Part shown: positions 24,806 to 34,692 of the stretch, in pieces
Layout: each line of letters starts with the position of its first letter
How positions within the stretch are numbered: the stretch's first letter is position 1
DNA from: an uncultured Flavobacteriaceae bacterium
Lineage (GTDB): Bacteria > Bacteroidota > Bacteroidia > Flavobacteriales > Flavobacteriaceae
Assembly: GCA_905479095.1 (NCBI GenBank)
Contig: CAJQLD010000006.1
Location: 19,320-83,319 of the forward strand
Direction of reading: 5' to 3'
DNA length: 64,000 nucleotides
Notes under the pieces: generated by a model
Databases searched by the model: none
What the model was told of the DNA's origin: nothing
What the model saw: only the letters and a program-made list of their open reading frames with translations
Program-made: the position numbers and the translations under genes

Positions 24806-26632
24806 ATGAAATACGCTTCTTTTTTACTTGTTTTTTTGATGGGAATGATGGCTGTGTTTAGCCAAAACAATTTTGAGTATTGGCAACAACATGTGGATTA
24901 CGACATGGATATTAAAATGGATGTAAACACTTTTAAGTATGGTGGGACACAGAAACTAATTTATACCAATAACTCTCCAGATAGTTTGGATAAAGTGTTT
25001 TATCATTTATTTTATAATGCCTTCCAGCCTGGAAGCGAAATGGATGTGCGCTCAATTACAATTTCTGATCCAGACTCTAGAGTAGATGATCGAATTAGTA
25101 AGCTTAGCAAAGAAGATATCGGGTTTTTAAATGTAATACGTTTGACTCAAAATAACACGCCTTTGACTTACGAGGTCGTTGGGACCGTGTTAGAAGTGGA
25201 ATTAAACACACCAATAAAGTCAGGAGAAAAAGTTGTTTTTGATATGTTATTTGAAGGCCAAGTACCTCCTGTAATTCGTCGAGCAGGAAAAAATAGTAAA
25301 GAAAATGTAGCGCTATCCATGGCGCAATGGTATCCCAAAATGGCAGAGTACGATTTTGAGGGCTGGCATGCTGACCCATATATTAGTAGAGAATTTCATG
25401 GCGTATGGGGAGATTTTGAGGTCAAATTAACCATTGATAAGGACTATGTGGTTGGAGGAACAGGATACCTTCAAAACCCAACGGAGGTTGGGCACGGATA
25501 TGGAACCCAAGAAATAAAAAACGATTCTGATCTATTAACTTGGCATTTTGTGGCGCCAAATGTGCATGATTTCACCTGGGCTGCAGATCCTAATTTTATT
25601 CATGATACGTTGCAAGTTCCCGAAGGTCCGATGTTACATTTCTTATATAAAAAATCATTAAAAAGTAAATACAAAAAAAGATGGAGAGACTTACAAGTCC
25701 CAACAAGTGAGATTATTCAATACTACAGTAGCACCGTTGGAAAATACCCTTATGAACAATACTCCGTAATTCAGGGTGGCGATGGTGGTATGGAATATGG
25801 AATGTGTACCCTGATCACTGGTGAACGAAGTTTTGAAAGCTTGGTAGGAGTTACTGCGCACGAAATTGGACATACTTGGTTTCAGTTTTTAATGGCTTCA
25901 AACGAAAGTAAACACCCTTGGTTAGATGAGGGTTTTGCTGAATACACCTGTACATTTATTGAAAACACCATATTTGATGTAAAGCCTGTTCAACCTCTTA
26001 AGCGTCACTACGATCGCTATTTTAAACTTGCCTTGAGTGGGAATGAACAACCAATGTCGACTCATGGAGACCGCTTTAAATACAATAGCTCATATAGTAT
26101 TTCAACGTATAGTAAAGGAGCCTTAGTTTTAGCACAATTGAAGTATGTAATTGGAGATAGTGCTTTCAATAAAACCTTAAAAGATTACTATAACAACTGG
26201 GCGTTTAAACACCCAACGCCAAACGATTTTATACGCTGTGCCGAAAAAGCATCTGGCTTAGAACTGGAATGGTTTTTGACAGATTGGACGCAAACCACAA
26301 ACACCATTGATTATGGGGTTAAAACGATTGCAACCATAAACGATAAAACTCAAATAACTTTGGAGCGAATTGGATTGATGCCGATGCCAACTGAGGTTCT
26401 GATACGTTTCAAAGACGGAAGAACAACCACTTATTACATTCCGTTACGGGAAATGCGAGGTGAAAAACCAGTTAAAAAAGAAGTCGTTTTATTAAAAGAT
26501 TGGACATGGGCCTATCCTGAATATCGTTTTGATATTGATATCGATCGATCCGAAATTGAATCTGTTACAATAGATGTTCATAACGAAGTAGCGGACGTCA
26601 ATAAAGACAACAATAAGATAATCGTATTATAA
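24806..26632 (+). CDS. M1 family metallopeptidase (aminopeptidase N-like)
   Basis: A 608-residue secreted zinc peptidase with a signal peptide (about 1-19). The gluzincin site is HEIGHTWF (H352, E353, H356) with the third ligand E375 in WLDEGFAEY. The substrate-recognition GGMEYGM segment (327-333) replaces the GAMEN motif. The N-terminal beta domain and C-terminal part match bacterial M1 aminopeptidases. Probably periplasmic or surface peptide processing. It is part of the tightly spaced plus-strand chain and precedes rnpA by 2 bp. Confidence 0.93.
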   Translation: MKYASFLLVFLMGMMAVFSQNNFEYWQQHVDYDMDIKMDVNTFKYGGTQKLIYTNNSPDSLDKVFYHLFYNAFQPGSEMDVRSITISDPDSRVDDRISKLSKEDIGFLNVIRLTQNNTPLTYEVVGTVLEVELNTPIKSGEKVVFDMLFEGQVPPVIRRAGKNSKENVALSMAQWYPKMAEYDFEGWHADPYISREFHGVWGDFEVKLTIDKDYVVGGTGYLQNPTEVGHGYGTQEIKNDSDLLTWHFVAPNVHDFTWAADPNFIHDTLQVPEGPMLHFLYKKSLKSKYKKRWRDLQVPTSEIIQYYSSTVGKYPYEQYSVIQGGDGGMEYGMCTLITGERSFESLVGVTAHEIGHTWFQFLMASNESKHPWLDEGFAEYTCTFIENTIFDVKPVQPLKRHYDRYFKLALSGNEQPMSTHGDRFKYNSSYSISTYSKGALVLAQLKYVIGDSAFNKTLKDYYNNWAFKHPTPNDFIRCAEKASGLELEWFLTDWTQTTNTIDYGVKTIATINDKTQITLERIGLMPMPTEVLIRFKDGRTTTYYIPLREMRGEKPVKKEVVLLKDWTWAYPEYRFDIDIDRSEIESVTIDVHNEVADVNKDNNKIIVL

Positions 26633-26634
26633 TT

Positions 26635-26988
26635 ATGGAGCGTCTAAAAGGAAAAAAACAGATTGAAGAGTTGTTCACTTCGGGACATTCGGTCGGAGCA
26701 TTTCCTTTAAGGTTGGTTTACTTAGAGTCCGATTCGACGCATAAAATAGGGGTTTCAGTTAGTAAAAAACACTTCAAAAATGCGGTCGACCGAAACCGAA
26801 TTAAGCGCCTTTTAAGAGTGGCTGTGGAAGGTTCGCTTACCGAAATTTTAGAGGGCTTGGACTTTAAATACGCTGTAATGGTTTTGTATGTTGGAAAAGA
26901 AATGCCAACGACCCCTGGCCTAAAACCACAATTTGAGTCCTTAATAAAACGTTTTAACAAAAAACAATCAAATGAAGTTTCATCTTAA
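26635..26988 (+). CDS. rnpA: Ribonuclease P protein component
   Basis: A 117-residue basic protein that assists RNase P RNA in processing tRNA 5' ends. The hallmark RNR motif is AVDRNRIKRLLR (near 51-62), after KIGVSVSKKHFKN. Length is normal. In many bacteria rnpA sits next to rpmH and oriC; here rpmH is absent and it is packed between a peptidase gene and an S41 protease gene, overlapping the latter by 17 bp. Confidence 0.95.
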   Translation: MERLKGKKQIEELFTSGHSVGAFPLRLVYLESDSTHKIGVSVSKKHFKNAVDRNRIKRLLRVAVEGSLTEILEGLDFKYAVMVLYVGKEMPTTPGLKPQFESLIKRFNKKQSNEVSS

Positions 26989-28603
26989 CAAAAGAAGTCT
27001 TTTTATTGGAATGCTCGCTGTGATATTTTTATTTACAACTGCTTATAAAAATGATTATTTCGAAATTGCTAAACAGTTAGACATCTTCACAACACTTTTT
27101 AAAGAAGTTAATATGAATTATGTTGACGAGACAAACCCTGCTGAGTTGATGCAGAAAAGTGTCAAACACATGCTAAAAGAACTTGATCCCTACACCAGCT
27201 ATATGAACGAGCAGGATGTTGAAAAAGCACGTATTTATCAATCGGGAGCTTATGTTGGAATCGGAGCAAGTATTAATTCTCAAAAAAATAAATTAGTCAT
27301 TGTTGAGGTTTATAAAAACTTAGCAGCGGATAAAGCAGGATTGAAATCGGGAGACGAAATTATAAAAATTGAGGGGCTTGAAGTGAGTGCCTTAAAAGAA
27401 AGTGCAACCCAATTTTTGAACGGTAAAAAAAATACGAACGTCGCGTTGACGTATCGACGAAATGGAGAAGATAAAGAGATCGTAGTTACCAGAGGTGATA
27501 TCACGCCAAAAGCGGTACCAGTCTCTAAATTATTAGAAAATGGGGTGGGATATATCGCTTTGGATCGTTTTTCAAAAACCGCATCTTCTGAAGTTAAAAG
27601 TGCTCTTAAATTGATGCTTATTGATGAAGCAAAAGGGATAATCTTAGATTTAAGAAACAATCCAGGAGGTCTGCTTCATGAAGCCGTTAAAATAGTTAAC
27701 CTTTTTGTTCCGAAAGGACAGCTTGTTGTCTCTACGAAGTCAAACATAGAAACCTATAACCAAACGTTTGTAACAAAAGACCAACCCTTGAGTTTGGACA
27801 TTCCTTTGGTAATTTTAATAAATCAAAAAAGTGCTTCAGCCAGTGAGATTGTAGCGGGAGCTCTTCAAGATTTAGACCGTGCTGTCATTGTGGGAAAGAG
27901 GAGTTTTGGAAAAGGATTGGTACAGAAACCCACGAAACTTCCTTATGGGTCACAATTGAAGGTAACAATATCACGATACTACACGCCATCTGGACGCTGT
28001 ATTCAAGCATTGAACTACAGAAATAGAAAAGAGGATGGTTCTGCGATTCGTGTTAAGGAGAATGAGTACAAAGCATTTAAGACAAAGAATAGGCGTACGG
28101 TATACGATGGTGGCGGAATTAACCCTGACATAGTGATTGGGTCTGAGTTCTCCAACAAGTACATCGAAAGTGTCTTAAATAGCTCTATGGTGTTTGATTA
28201 TTCAAACCACTATTACCACAATAATACGCTTGATTCATTTGAAGAGTTTCATTTAAGTACAAAAGATTTTGAGGAATTTAAAGAGCTAAGCCTTGAAGAG
28301 AAGTACAATGCAGACGATAAAATTCAATCAGAAATAAATCAATTAAAAAAAGTAACAAACAAAGAGGGTTTTATAGAAATGGATGCTAGTTTTGATGTTT
28401 TAAAAACAGCATTACATCAATCAAAACTAAAACTGATCGACGAGTTTAAAAATGAGATCGTTCAAGTTTTGGAGGGTGAAATTATAAAACGTTATTTTTA
28501 CCGTGAAGGAATGTACGCCTATTTTATTGCAACAAATGAGGACGTATTTGAAGCGCAAGAAATTTTAAATGACCAGAACAAATATCAAAAAATATTAAAA
28601 TAG
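26972..28603 (+). CDS. S41 family C-terminal processing peptidase
   Basis: A 543-residue CtpA/Tsp-type protease with an N-terminal signal anchor (about 9-24). A PDZ domain spans about 88-170 (GAYVGIGASINSQKN, AGLKSGDEIIKI). The S41 catalytic core includes LDLRNNPGG, SASASEIVAGALQD with the serine at about 287-289, and lysine 314 in SFGKGLVQ. It cleaves periplasmic proteins near C-termini. The first ATG lies inside rnpA, giving translational overlap. Confidence 0.93.
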   Translation: MKFHLNKRSLFIGMLAVIFLFTTAYKNDYFEIAKQLDIFTTLFKEVNMNYVDETNPAELMQKSVKHMLKELDPYTSYMNEQDVEKARIYQSGAYVGIGASINSQKNKLVIVEVYKNLAADKAGLKSGDEIIKIEGLEVSALKESATQFLNGKKNTNVALTYRRNGEDKEIVVTRGDITPKAVPVSKLLENGVGYIALDRFSKTASSEVKSALKLMLIDEAKGIILDLRNNPGGLLHEAVKIVNLFVPKGQLVVSTKSNIETYNQTFVTKDQPLSLDIPLVILINQKSASASEIVAGALQDLDRAVIVGKRSFGKGLVQKPTKLPYGSQLKVTISRYYTPSGRCIQALNYRNRKEDGSAIRVKENEYKAFKTKNRRTVYDGGGINPDIVIGSEFSNKYIESVLNSSMVFDYSNHYYHNNTLDSFEEFHLSTKDFEEFKELSLEEKYNADDKIQSEINQLKKVTNKEGFIEMDASFDVLKTALHQSKLKLIDEFKNEIVQVLEGEIIKRYFYREGMYAYFIATNEDVFEAQEILNDQNKYQKILK

Positions 28604-28612
28604 GAAAACACG

Positions 28613-29461
28613 ATGCGTAAAATTATTTTTTTATTCGTTTTATTAGTCAACACGCTACAAGCGCAGACCTCTAATACGCATGTGGTCTATTTTGAAACAG
28701 GAAAGTTTAATGTGACAGAAATTGAAGTCAATCGACTTGTGTTGTTTATACAAAGTTTAAAAGATATTGAAGTTGAACGAATTTCAATTTATGGGTTTTG
28801 CGATGATCGTGGAACTGATTCTTATAATTTAAAACTCTCTCAAAATAGAGCCGATGCAATAAAAAAAATATTTTCTGGACTTGATATGGATGAAAACCTC
28901 ATAACCAACGTAGATGGAAAAGGAGAAGTTTTATTGCGTGTTATTTCATCTGACAACTTAAATATAATTCGTGGGCTGAATCGTAAAGTTGAGGTCCGTG
29001 TTGACTTTAAAAAACCAATAATTCCAGCGGAGATTGAAACAGATGAAGTTGAAAAACCAGTCGAGGATAATCAACTTATAAAAGAAAATATCGCCGTTGG
29101 TGATAAAATAATTTTAGATAATATTTTATTCAAAACAGGGTATAGTTATATTGAAGAAGAATCGGTTCCAGTACTAGAAATGTTAGCAATAGCGTTAAGA
29201 GGAAGACCAGAACTTAACTTCACAATTGAGGGTCATATTTGTTGTACTAGAAACTCTAGAGATTCAATTGATAAAAGGACAGGCAAACGTAATTTATCTT
29301 TGGCGAGGGCTCGGTTTATTTATGATTATTTAGTTGATAAAGGCATCAACAGAAACCGAATGCGGTATGTCGGTTTGAAAAATAAATATCCTTTAGGAAA
29401 AGATCCGAAATTTGATAGACGGGTAGAAATTAAGATCACCTATATTTATAATAAAAACTAA
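28613..29461 (+). CDS. OmpA family protein with two OmpA-like domains
   Basis: A 282-residue secreted protein with signal peptide MRKIIFLFVLLVNTLQAQ. The first OmpA-like domain (about 20-140) contains VYFETGKF, IYGFCDDRGTDSYN and RADAIKKIF. The second (about 165-282) contains ILFKTGYSYIEEESV, IEGHICC and RNLSLARARFIYDYLVDKGI, ending in DRRVEIKITY. Each should bind meso-DAP in peptidoglycan. No beta-barrel is visible, so it is probably a periplasmic wall-binding protein. The stop overlaps the convergent GNAT gene by 4 bp. AT-rich compared with upstream genes. Confidence 0.87.
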   Translation: MRKIIFLFVLLVNTLQAQTSNTHVVYFETGKFNVTEIEVNRLVLFIQSLKDIEVERISIYGFCDDRGTDSYNLKLSQNRADAIKKIFSGLDMDENLITNVDGKGEVLLRVISSDNLNIIRGLNRKVEVRVDFKKPIIPAEIETDEVEKPVEDNQLIKENIAVGDKIILDNILFKTGYSYIEEESVPVLEMLAIALRGRPELNFTIEGHICCTRNSRDSIDKRTGKRNLSLARARFIYDYLVDKGINRNRMRYVGLKNKYPLGKDPKFDRRVEIKITYIYNKN

Positions 29462-29901
29462 CTTTTTAACATTCCTATATGGGGAATACCATCTTCTAAA
29501 TAAGGCTCTCCTAGAGTATTAAACCCTAAATTGTTATAGAATTTTTCTAAATATTTCTGAGCCGAAATTTTAATTTCTGTAGTTTGGTAGTTGTTTTTAA
29601 TCGCTACTATGGAAGCCTCCATTATTTGTTGGCCATAATTTAAATGGCGTTCCTTTAGCGAAACAACAACCCTTCCGATGCTCGCTTCTTTAAAATAATC
29701 TCCACCTTTGAAAACACGTGTATAAGCAATAATTTTATTTTTATTTTTTCCAATAATATGGAGTGCAGATTGATCTTTTGAATCGATATCTTGATACACA
29801 CAGTCTTGTTCTACGACAAAAACTTCACTTCTTAATTGTAATAATGAATAGAGCTCTTCTAATGAGAGCTGCTCAAAGGTTTTAATATAAATGTCTAACA
29901 T
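29458..29901 (-). CDS. GNAT family N-acetyltransferase (ElaA-like)
   Basis: A 147-residue acetyltransferase. LYSLLQLRSEVFVVEQDCVYQDIDSKD is the ElaA-type N-terminal signature. The acetyl-CoA loop region is SIGRVVVSLKERHLNYGQQIMEA, where the usual RxxGxG is loosened. The C-terminal KFYNNLGF is typical of GNATs. The substrate is unknown. It follows the CDF gene by 3 bp on the same strand and is probably in its operon. Confidence 0.87.
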   Translation of the reverse strand: MLDIYIKTFEQLSLEELYSLLQLRSEVFVVEQDCVYQDIDSKDQSALHIIGKNKNKIIAYTRVFKGGDYFKEASIGRVVVSLKERHLNYGQQIMEASIVAIKNNYQTTEIKISAQKYLEKFYNNLGFNTLGEPYLEDGIPHIGMLKS

Positions 29902-29904
29902 AAT

Positions 29905-30807
29905 TTAATCTTGAATAATGATCGCTTTAGAATCGGTAGTGCCGTATTCTGGTTGAATATTAAAATGGTTTATTTTGAATTTTTCGTAAAGGGTAGATTC
30001 TAGTAATTTAAGAATCGTATTAAATTCCGAAAACTTTAAATCGTCGTTAAAATCAATATGGGCTTCTAAGTGTATTTCTGATTCATTTAATTGCCAAATA
30101 TGGATGTGATGAATATTATTTATTTTATCCGTTTTTATAACCTCTTTTACCACATCCTCAATCCGAATTTCTTTAGGGGTAAATAACATAAGAATATTAA
30201 AAGATTCTTTAAGTAAACTAAAACCGACGATAATAAGGTACACTGCAATGGCCACGGTTAGCGCAGCATCGACCCAAAAAACTTGATAGAATTTCATTAA
30301 AAGACCGCCTATCAAAACCGCAATACTTGCCAGCATATCTGTAAGTAGATGAATATAGGCTGATCTAATATTTATATTATTAGCGCTGTCTTTTTTTAAT
30401 AACAAAACACTTAATCCATTGAATAAAATTCCTAAAATAGATAACCATATAACTAATTCAGCTTCAATTTTTTGAGGATTAAAAAAGCGATTGATGGCTT
30501 CAAATACTAAATAAATAGCAATCACAATTAACGATGAAGCATTGATAAATGCAGCTATAATTTCAGCGCGCTTATATCCAAACGTTCGCGTATTGGTGGC
30601 TTTTTTTTTGGATAAAATAGACGCTATATAAGAAATAATAAGAGAGAAAACGTCTGTTAAATTATGTAATGCATCACTTAATAAAGCAAGACTTCCTGAT
30701 AAAAATCCGCCAATAATTTGAGCAATCGTAATCATACTATTTAATAAAATAGAGATTAGAAGATTTCTATCTTTATGATTAGTGGAATGATTATGAGAAT
30801 GACCCAT
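29905..30807 (-). CDS. Cation diffusion facilitator family transporter
   Basis: I place the start at the ATG at 30807 (MGHSHNHS), the usual His-rich N-terminus; an upstream ATG at 30864 would overlap rpiB. The protein of 300 residues has about six membrane helices. The metal-binding HD signatures are SLALLSDALHNLTDVFSL and IHLLTDMLASIAV, and a cytoplasmic C-terminal domain contains NIHHIHIWQL and LEAHIDF. It exports Zn2+ or similar divalent ions in exchange for protons. Confidence 0.93.
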   Translation of the reverse strand: MGHSHNHSTNHKDRNLLISILLNSMITIAQIIGGFLSGSLALLSDALHNLTDVFSLIISYIASILSKKKATNTRTFGYKRAEIIAAFINASSLIVIAIYLVFEAINRFFNPQKIEAELVIWLSILGILFNGLSVLLLKKDSANNINIRSAYIHLLTDMLASIAVLIGGLLMKFYQVFWVDAALTVAIAVYLIIVGFSLLKESFNILMLFTPKEIRIEDVVKEVIKTDKINNIHHIHIWQLNESEIHLEAHIDFNDDLKFSEFNTILKLLESTLYEKFKINHFNIQPEYGTTDSKAIIIQD

Positions 30808-30814
30808 TATAATT

Positions 30815-31246
30815 TTAACAAGGTTGAATTTTATTAATTCTATTTTGATGACGTCCCCCTTCAAATTCTGTATTTAAAAATGTTTCAACCATTTCTAAAA
30901 CAGCGTCTATTTCGGTAAAACGAGCAGGAATGCAAAGTATATTTGCATTATTATGTAGCCGTATTAACGACACAATTTCATTGTTCCAACATATACCCGC
31001 TCTTATGCTTGAATATTTATTTGCGGTCATTGCAACACCATTAGCGCTGCCACATATTAAAATTCCAAAGGTTGCTTTTTTACTTTCGACATCTTGAGCT
31101 ACAGGATGTACAAAATCTGGGTAATCGACACTCGAATCCGAATCTGTTCCATAATTTACAACTTGAATATTTCTAGATTTTAAAAATTCTACAATTTTGA
31201 ATTTATAATCTGTTCCTGCGTGATCGTTTCCGATAGATATGTTCAT
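30815..31246 (-). CDS. rpiB: Ribose 5-phosphate isomerase B
   Basis: A 143-residue enzyme interconverting ribulose 5-phosphate and ribose 5-phosphate. It opens with ISIGNDHAGTDYKFKI and carries the catalytic Cys65 in ILICGSANGVAMTANK, a slight variant of the usual CGTGIGMSIAANK. RAGICWN and the terminal EFEGGRHQNRINKI are typical RpiB elements. It is the first gene left of the AT-rich 544-bp gap and divergent from rnr. Confidence 0.95.
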   Translation of the reverse strand: MNISIGNDHAGTDYKFKIVEFLKSRNIQVVNYGTDSDSSVDYPDFVHPVAQDVESKKATFGILICGSANGVAMTANKYSSIRAGICWNNEIVSLIRLHNNANILCIPARFTEIDAVLEMVETFLNTEFEGGRHQNRINKIQPC

Positions 31247-31790
31247 TTGTTAAAACTTAAATTATTAGTAAATTTACAAAAAAGAGTTTTATATAATTTA
31301 AATTGTTCATAGCCTTTTTAATTAGTTGTTAATAATTAATGAACGAATATGAAAACTAAATTTTTTAATATCAATTAATTTTATCAACCGGCTGTATGAA
31401 ATTATAAAACTAATTAAGTTATCTTTTTTAGTTGTTTACTTATGAATATTGAAAGGGTGCTTGTAAACAAAAAAAACTAAATTACTTATAAGCTATTCTA
31501 TGTGAGTAGAGGTTATCAACAATGTATAATAGGTATAACTAAATATTTATAAATCAAATAATTAACTAAATAATTAGTTGTTAAGTAATTGTTTATAATA
31601 TGTATATAAGTGATAAAACAAAGGAATACAAAAAAACTTATAGTACCTATTCACAGACTATAATAAACACCATTAGTTTTTAAATAATTTAATAAAAAAT
31701 TAATATGATTATATTAAATGTGGATAAAGTTAAAAAGAGATGACTTTTGGTTGAATTAAAGTAGTAGCTTTGCTTAATTAGATACCTTAA
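31247..31790. other. oriC: Candidate chromosomal replication origin (oriC)
   Basis: This is the largest gene-free stretch in the window. It is very AT-rich and lies between divergent rpiB and rnr. It contains one perfect DnaA box (TGTGGATAA at 31719-31727) and one-mismatch boxes at 31513-31521 (TTATCAACA), 31647-31655 (CTATTCACA) and 31327-31335 (TGTTAATAA, reverse orientation). A/T-only runs beside the perfect box could be an unwinding element. Two parS-like sites lie 22-24 kb away. dnaA is not in view, so this is inference. Confidence 0.5.
31765..31772 (+). promoter_or_regulatory. -7 box for rnr
   Basis: TAGCTTTG matches TAnnTTTG and sits 18 nt before the rnr ATG. A TTTTG lies 15 nt further upstream, a little close for a -33 element. 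Confidence 0.45.
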
Positions 31791-33959
31791 ATGAAACGAA
31801 AAAAGAATAACAAGCAATCTATTGAAAATTATAGTCAAAGTATATTAACTATTCTTAAAGCAGATAGAAAAAAAACATTCAATCATAAGCAAATAGCAGC
31901 ACAACTTGGTGTAAATGATGCGAGTAGCCGTAACCAGATTATAAAAAATCTTCACAAACTTGCAGGTCAAAAAGAAATAGAAGAAATAGAACGTGGTAAA
32001 TTTCAAATAGTCACCTCAACAGAATACTATATTGGCACTGTAGATATGGCCTCTAGAGGCAATGCATATATTGTATGTGATGATTTAGAAGACGATGTTT
32101 TTATAGCAGCTAATAAGATGCAAAAAGCACTTCATGGGGATACCGTTGAGTTATATGTTTATAACCGAAAAAAGAATGGAAAACAAGAAGGAGAAATAAC
32201 TCAAATAATTAAACGATCACGAACAGACTATGTTGGAATTGTACAATTAAATGAAAAGTTTGCATTTGTAGTTCCGGATAGTAATAAGATGCCCGTTGAT
32301 GTTTTTGTTCCACTTTCTAAAACTTTAAAAGCTGAAGATGGCGATAAAGTATTGGTAAGTTTAGAAGAATGGCCTGATAAAGCAGAGTGCCCTAATGGAA
32401 AAATAATTAAAATCTTAGGAAAACCAGGCGATCATAATACAGAAATTCATTCCATATTAGCTGAATATGGATTGCCTTATGAATTTCCAACTGAAGTTGA
32501 AACGTTTGCAAACAATATAGACACCTCTATCACAGAAGGCGAAATATCTAAACGTCGCGACATGCGATCAACACTCACCTTTACAATAGATCCAAAGGAT
32601 GCAAAAGATTTTGATGATGCCTTATCATTTAAACAACTTCCTAATGGCAACTTCGAAATAGGAATTCATATAGCCGATGTTTCTCATTACTTACAAGAGG
32701 GGACTGTTTTAGATGACGAAGCTTACGAGCGAGCAACTTCTGTTTATTTAGTTGATAGAGTCGTTCCAATGCTTCCTGAAGTATTATCTAACAATGCGTG
32801 CTCTTTACGTCCAAACGAAGAAAAATATACGTTCTCAGCAGTTTTTGAAATTAATAATAAAGCACTTATAGAAAACCAATGGTTTGGAAGAACAGTTACT
32901 TACAGTGATGCTCGTTTTGCGTATGAGGAGGCACAGCATATTATAGAAACAGAAGCTTGTGAAATTCCAGAAGAAATTTCAATAACAGGTGAAGCTTATA
33001 CTGCAGATACTGCAATTAAAGAAGCCATCTTAAAATTAGATGAACTTGCGAAAATAATGCGTCAAAAACGCATGAAAGACGGCGCTATCTCTTTTGATAA
33101 AGCAGAAGTTAAATTTAATCTTGACGAAGCGAATAACCCTGTAGGCGTGTTTTTTAAAACATCTAAAGATGCAAATAAACTAATTGAAGAGTTTATGCTA
33201 TTAGCAAACAGAAAAGTATCTGAGTTTATAGGAAAACAATCCCCACAAAAAACATTTATTTATAGAACTCATGATGAACCTGATGACCAAAAATTAGCCG
33301 GTCTTCAAAGAATTGTATCTCAATTTGGCCACCAATTAAATTTTAAAAATAGAGAAACTACGACACAATCTTTAAATACTCTTCTTAAAAATGTAAAAGG
33401 GACTAAAGAACAAAATTTAGTTGATACATTGACCATTCGTTGCATGAGTAAAGCAGCCTATTCTACTAAAAACATTGGCCATTACGGCCTTGCTTTTGAT
33501 TATTACAGTCATTTTACATCGCCAATTAGAAGATACCCTGATGTTATGGCACATCGTTTGCTACAACATTATCTCGACGGAAATAAAACAACAAACGAAG
33601 GGGTTTATGAAGAAAAGTGTAAACACGCTTCTAATATGGAATATCTTGCGACAAAAGCAGAACGTGATTCTATAAAATATATGCAAGTCAAGTACATGCA
33701 AGACCACAAAGAAGATACTTTTTTAGGAGTTATTTCTGGAGTAACCGAATGGGGAATGTATGTAGAAATTATAGAAAACAAATGTGAGGGTATGATAAGA
33801 ATTAGAGATATTAAAGGCGATTTCTATAGGTTTGATGCTGAGGAATTTGCTTTAATAGGAGAAAAAACAAAAACAAAATACCAGTTAGGTGATGAAATTG
33901 AGGTCCGCGTCAAACAAGCCGATTTGGTTAAAAAACACTTAGACTTTAGTTTAGCTTAA
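31791..33959 (+). CDS. rnr: Ribonuclease R
   Basis: A 722-residue 3'-5' exoribonuclease. An N-terminal winged-helix region (HKQIAAQLGVNDASSRNQI) is followed by cold-shock domains, then the RNB catalytic domain with TIDPKDAKDFDDALSF holding the metal-binding Asp residues and HIADVSHYL. A C-terminal S1 domain (LGVISGVTEWGMYVEI) closes the protein. It degrades structured RNAs and acts in RNA quality control. Visibly more AT-rich than genes such as lepA. Confidence 0.97.
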   Translation: MKRKKNNKQSIENYSQSILTILKADRKKTFNHKQIAAQLGVNDASSRNQIIKNLHKLAGQKEIEEIERGKFQIVTSTEYYIGTVDMASRGNAYIVCDDLEDDVFIAANKMQKALHGDTVELYVYNRKKNGKQEGEITQIIKRSRTDYVGIVQLNEKFAFVVPDSNKMPVDVFVPLSKTLKAEDGDKVLVSLEEWPDKAECPNGKIIKILGKPGDHNTEIHSILAEYGLPYEFPTEVETFANNIDTSITEGEISKRRDMRSTLTFTIDPKDAKDFDDALSFKQLPNGNFEIGIHIADVSHYLQEGTVLDDEAYERATSVYLVDRVVPMLPEVLSNNACSLRPNEEKYTFSAVFEINNKALIENQWFGRTVTYSDARFAYEEAQHIIETEACEIPEEISITGEAYTADTAIKEAILKLDELAKIMRQKRMKDGAISFDKAEVKFNLDEANNPVGVFFKTSKDANKLIEEFMLLANRKVSEFIGKQSPQKTFIYRTHDEPDDQKLAGLQRIVSQFGHQLNFKNRETTTQSLNTLLKNVKGTKEQNLVDTLTIRCMSKAAYSTKNIGHYGLAFDYYSHFTSPIRRYPDVMAHRLLQHYLDGNKTTNEGVYEEKCKHASNMEYLATKAERDSIKYMQVKYMQDHKEDTFLGVISGVTEWGMYVEIIENKCEGMIRIRDIKGDFYRFDAEEFALIGEKTKTKYQLGDEIEVRVKQADLVKKHLDFSLA

Positions 33960-33980
33960 TTTTACTTAAATTTTTACACA

Positions 33981-34652
33981 ATGAAACCTTATACACTATT
34001 ACTCTTACTTTTTAATTTTTTAGTCTTTTCTCAAACCCCAATTAGTAAGTCATTAGGAGAGTTTTCTGAACTCAAAATCTATGATTTAATCAATGTAGAA
34101 CTCATTGAGTCTACCGAAAACAAAATTGAAATAACTGGAGCTAATACTACAGATGTAATAGTTATTCAAAAAAATGATGTGCTTAGAATAAGAATGGCGC
34201 TTCATAAATCATTTAATGGAAGTAAAACATTTATAAAATTATTTTACACTAAAATTCATACCATCGATGTTAATGAAGGTGCTAAAGTCGCTTCAGAATC
34301 TACTTTTAAACAATATGAGTTAGAATTAAAAGCACAAGAAGGTGGTACAATATCTGTTAAGACGGATACAAAAATATTAACGATTAAGAGTGTAACAGGT
34401 GGGGCTATTGAAACAAGTGGCACCACAGAATCACAAAACTTAAACATAAGAACTGGAGGCATTTATAATGGATCACAATTAAAAGCTCTAAATTCTAAAA
34501 TAAAAATTAAGGCTGGCGGGGATGTCGATGTTAATAGTTCTGATCTTATTGAAGTTAGAATTATTGCAGGTGGCAACTTAACTATTCATGGAACCACAAA
34601 ACACTTAAAGGAAACCAATAGGATTGGTGGAACTATTAGTTTTAAGGACTAA
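33981..34652 (+). CDS. Head GIN domain (DUF2807) secreted protein
   Basis: A 223-residue exported protein with signal peptide MKPYTLLLLLFNFLVFSQ. The rest is a right-handed beta-helix-like repeat typical of DUF2807 (LGEFSELKIYDLINVELIES near the start, then repeated short GGxI/SG turns such as VTGGAIETSGTT and RTGGIYNGSQL). The family is common in Bacteroidota and often called a putative auto-transporter adhesin, but its function is not known. It starts 21 bp after rnr. Confidence 0.88.
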   Translation: MKPYTLLLLLFNFLVFSQTPISKSLGEFSELKIYDLINVELIESTENKIEITGANTTDVIVIQKNDVLRIRMALHKSFNGSKTFIKLFYTKIHTIDVNEGAKVASESTFKQYELELKAQEGGTISVKTDTKILTIKSVTGGAIETSGTTESQNLNIRTGGIYNGSQLKALNSKIKIKAGGDVDVNSSDLIEVRIIAGGNLTIHGTTKHLKETNRIGGTISFKD

Positions 34653-34692
34653 TTATTATTTATTTTAAATTAATTAATTTTATAATACAATC

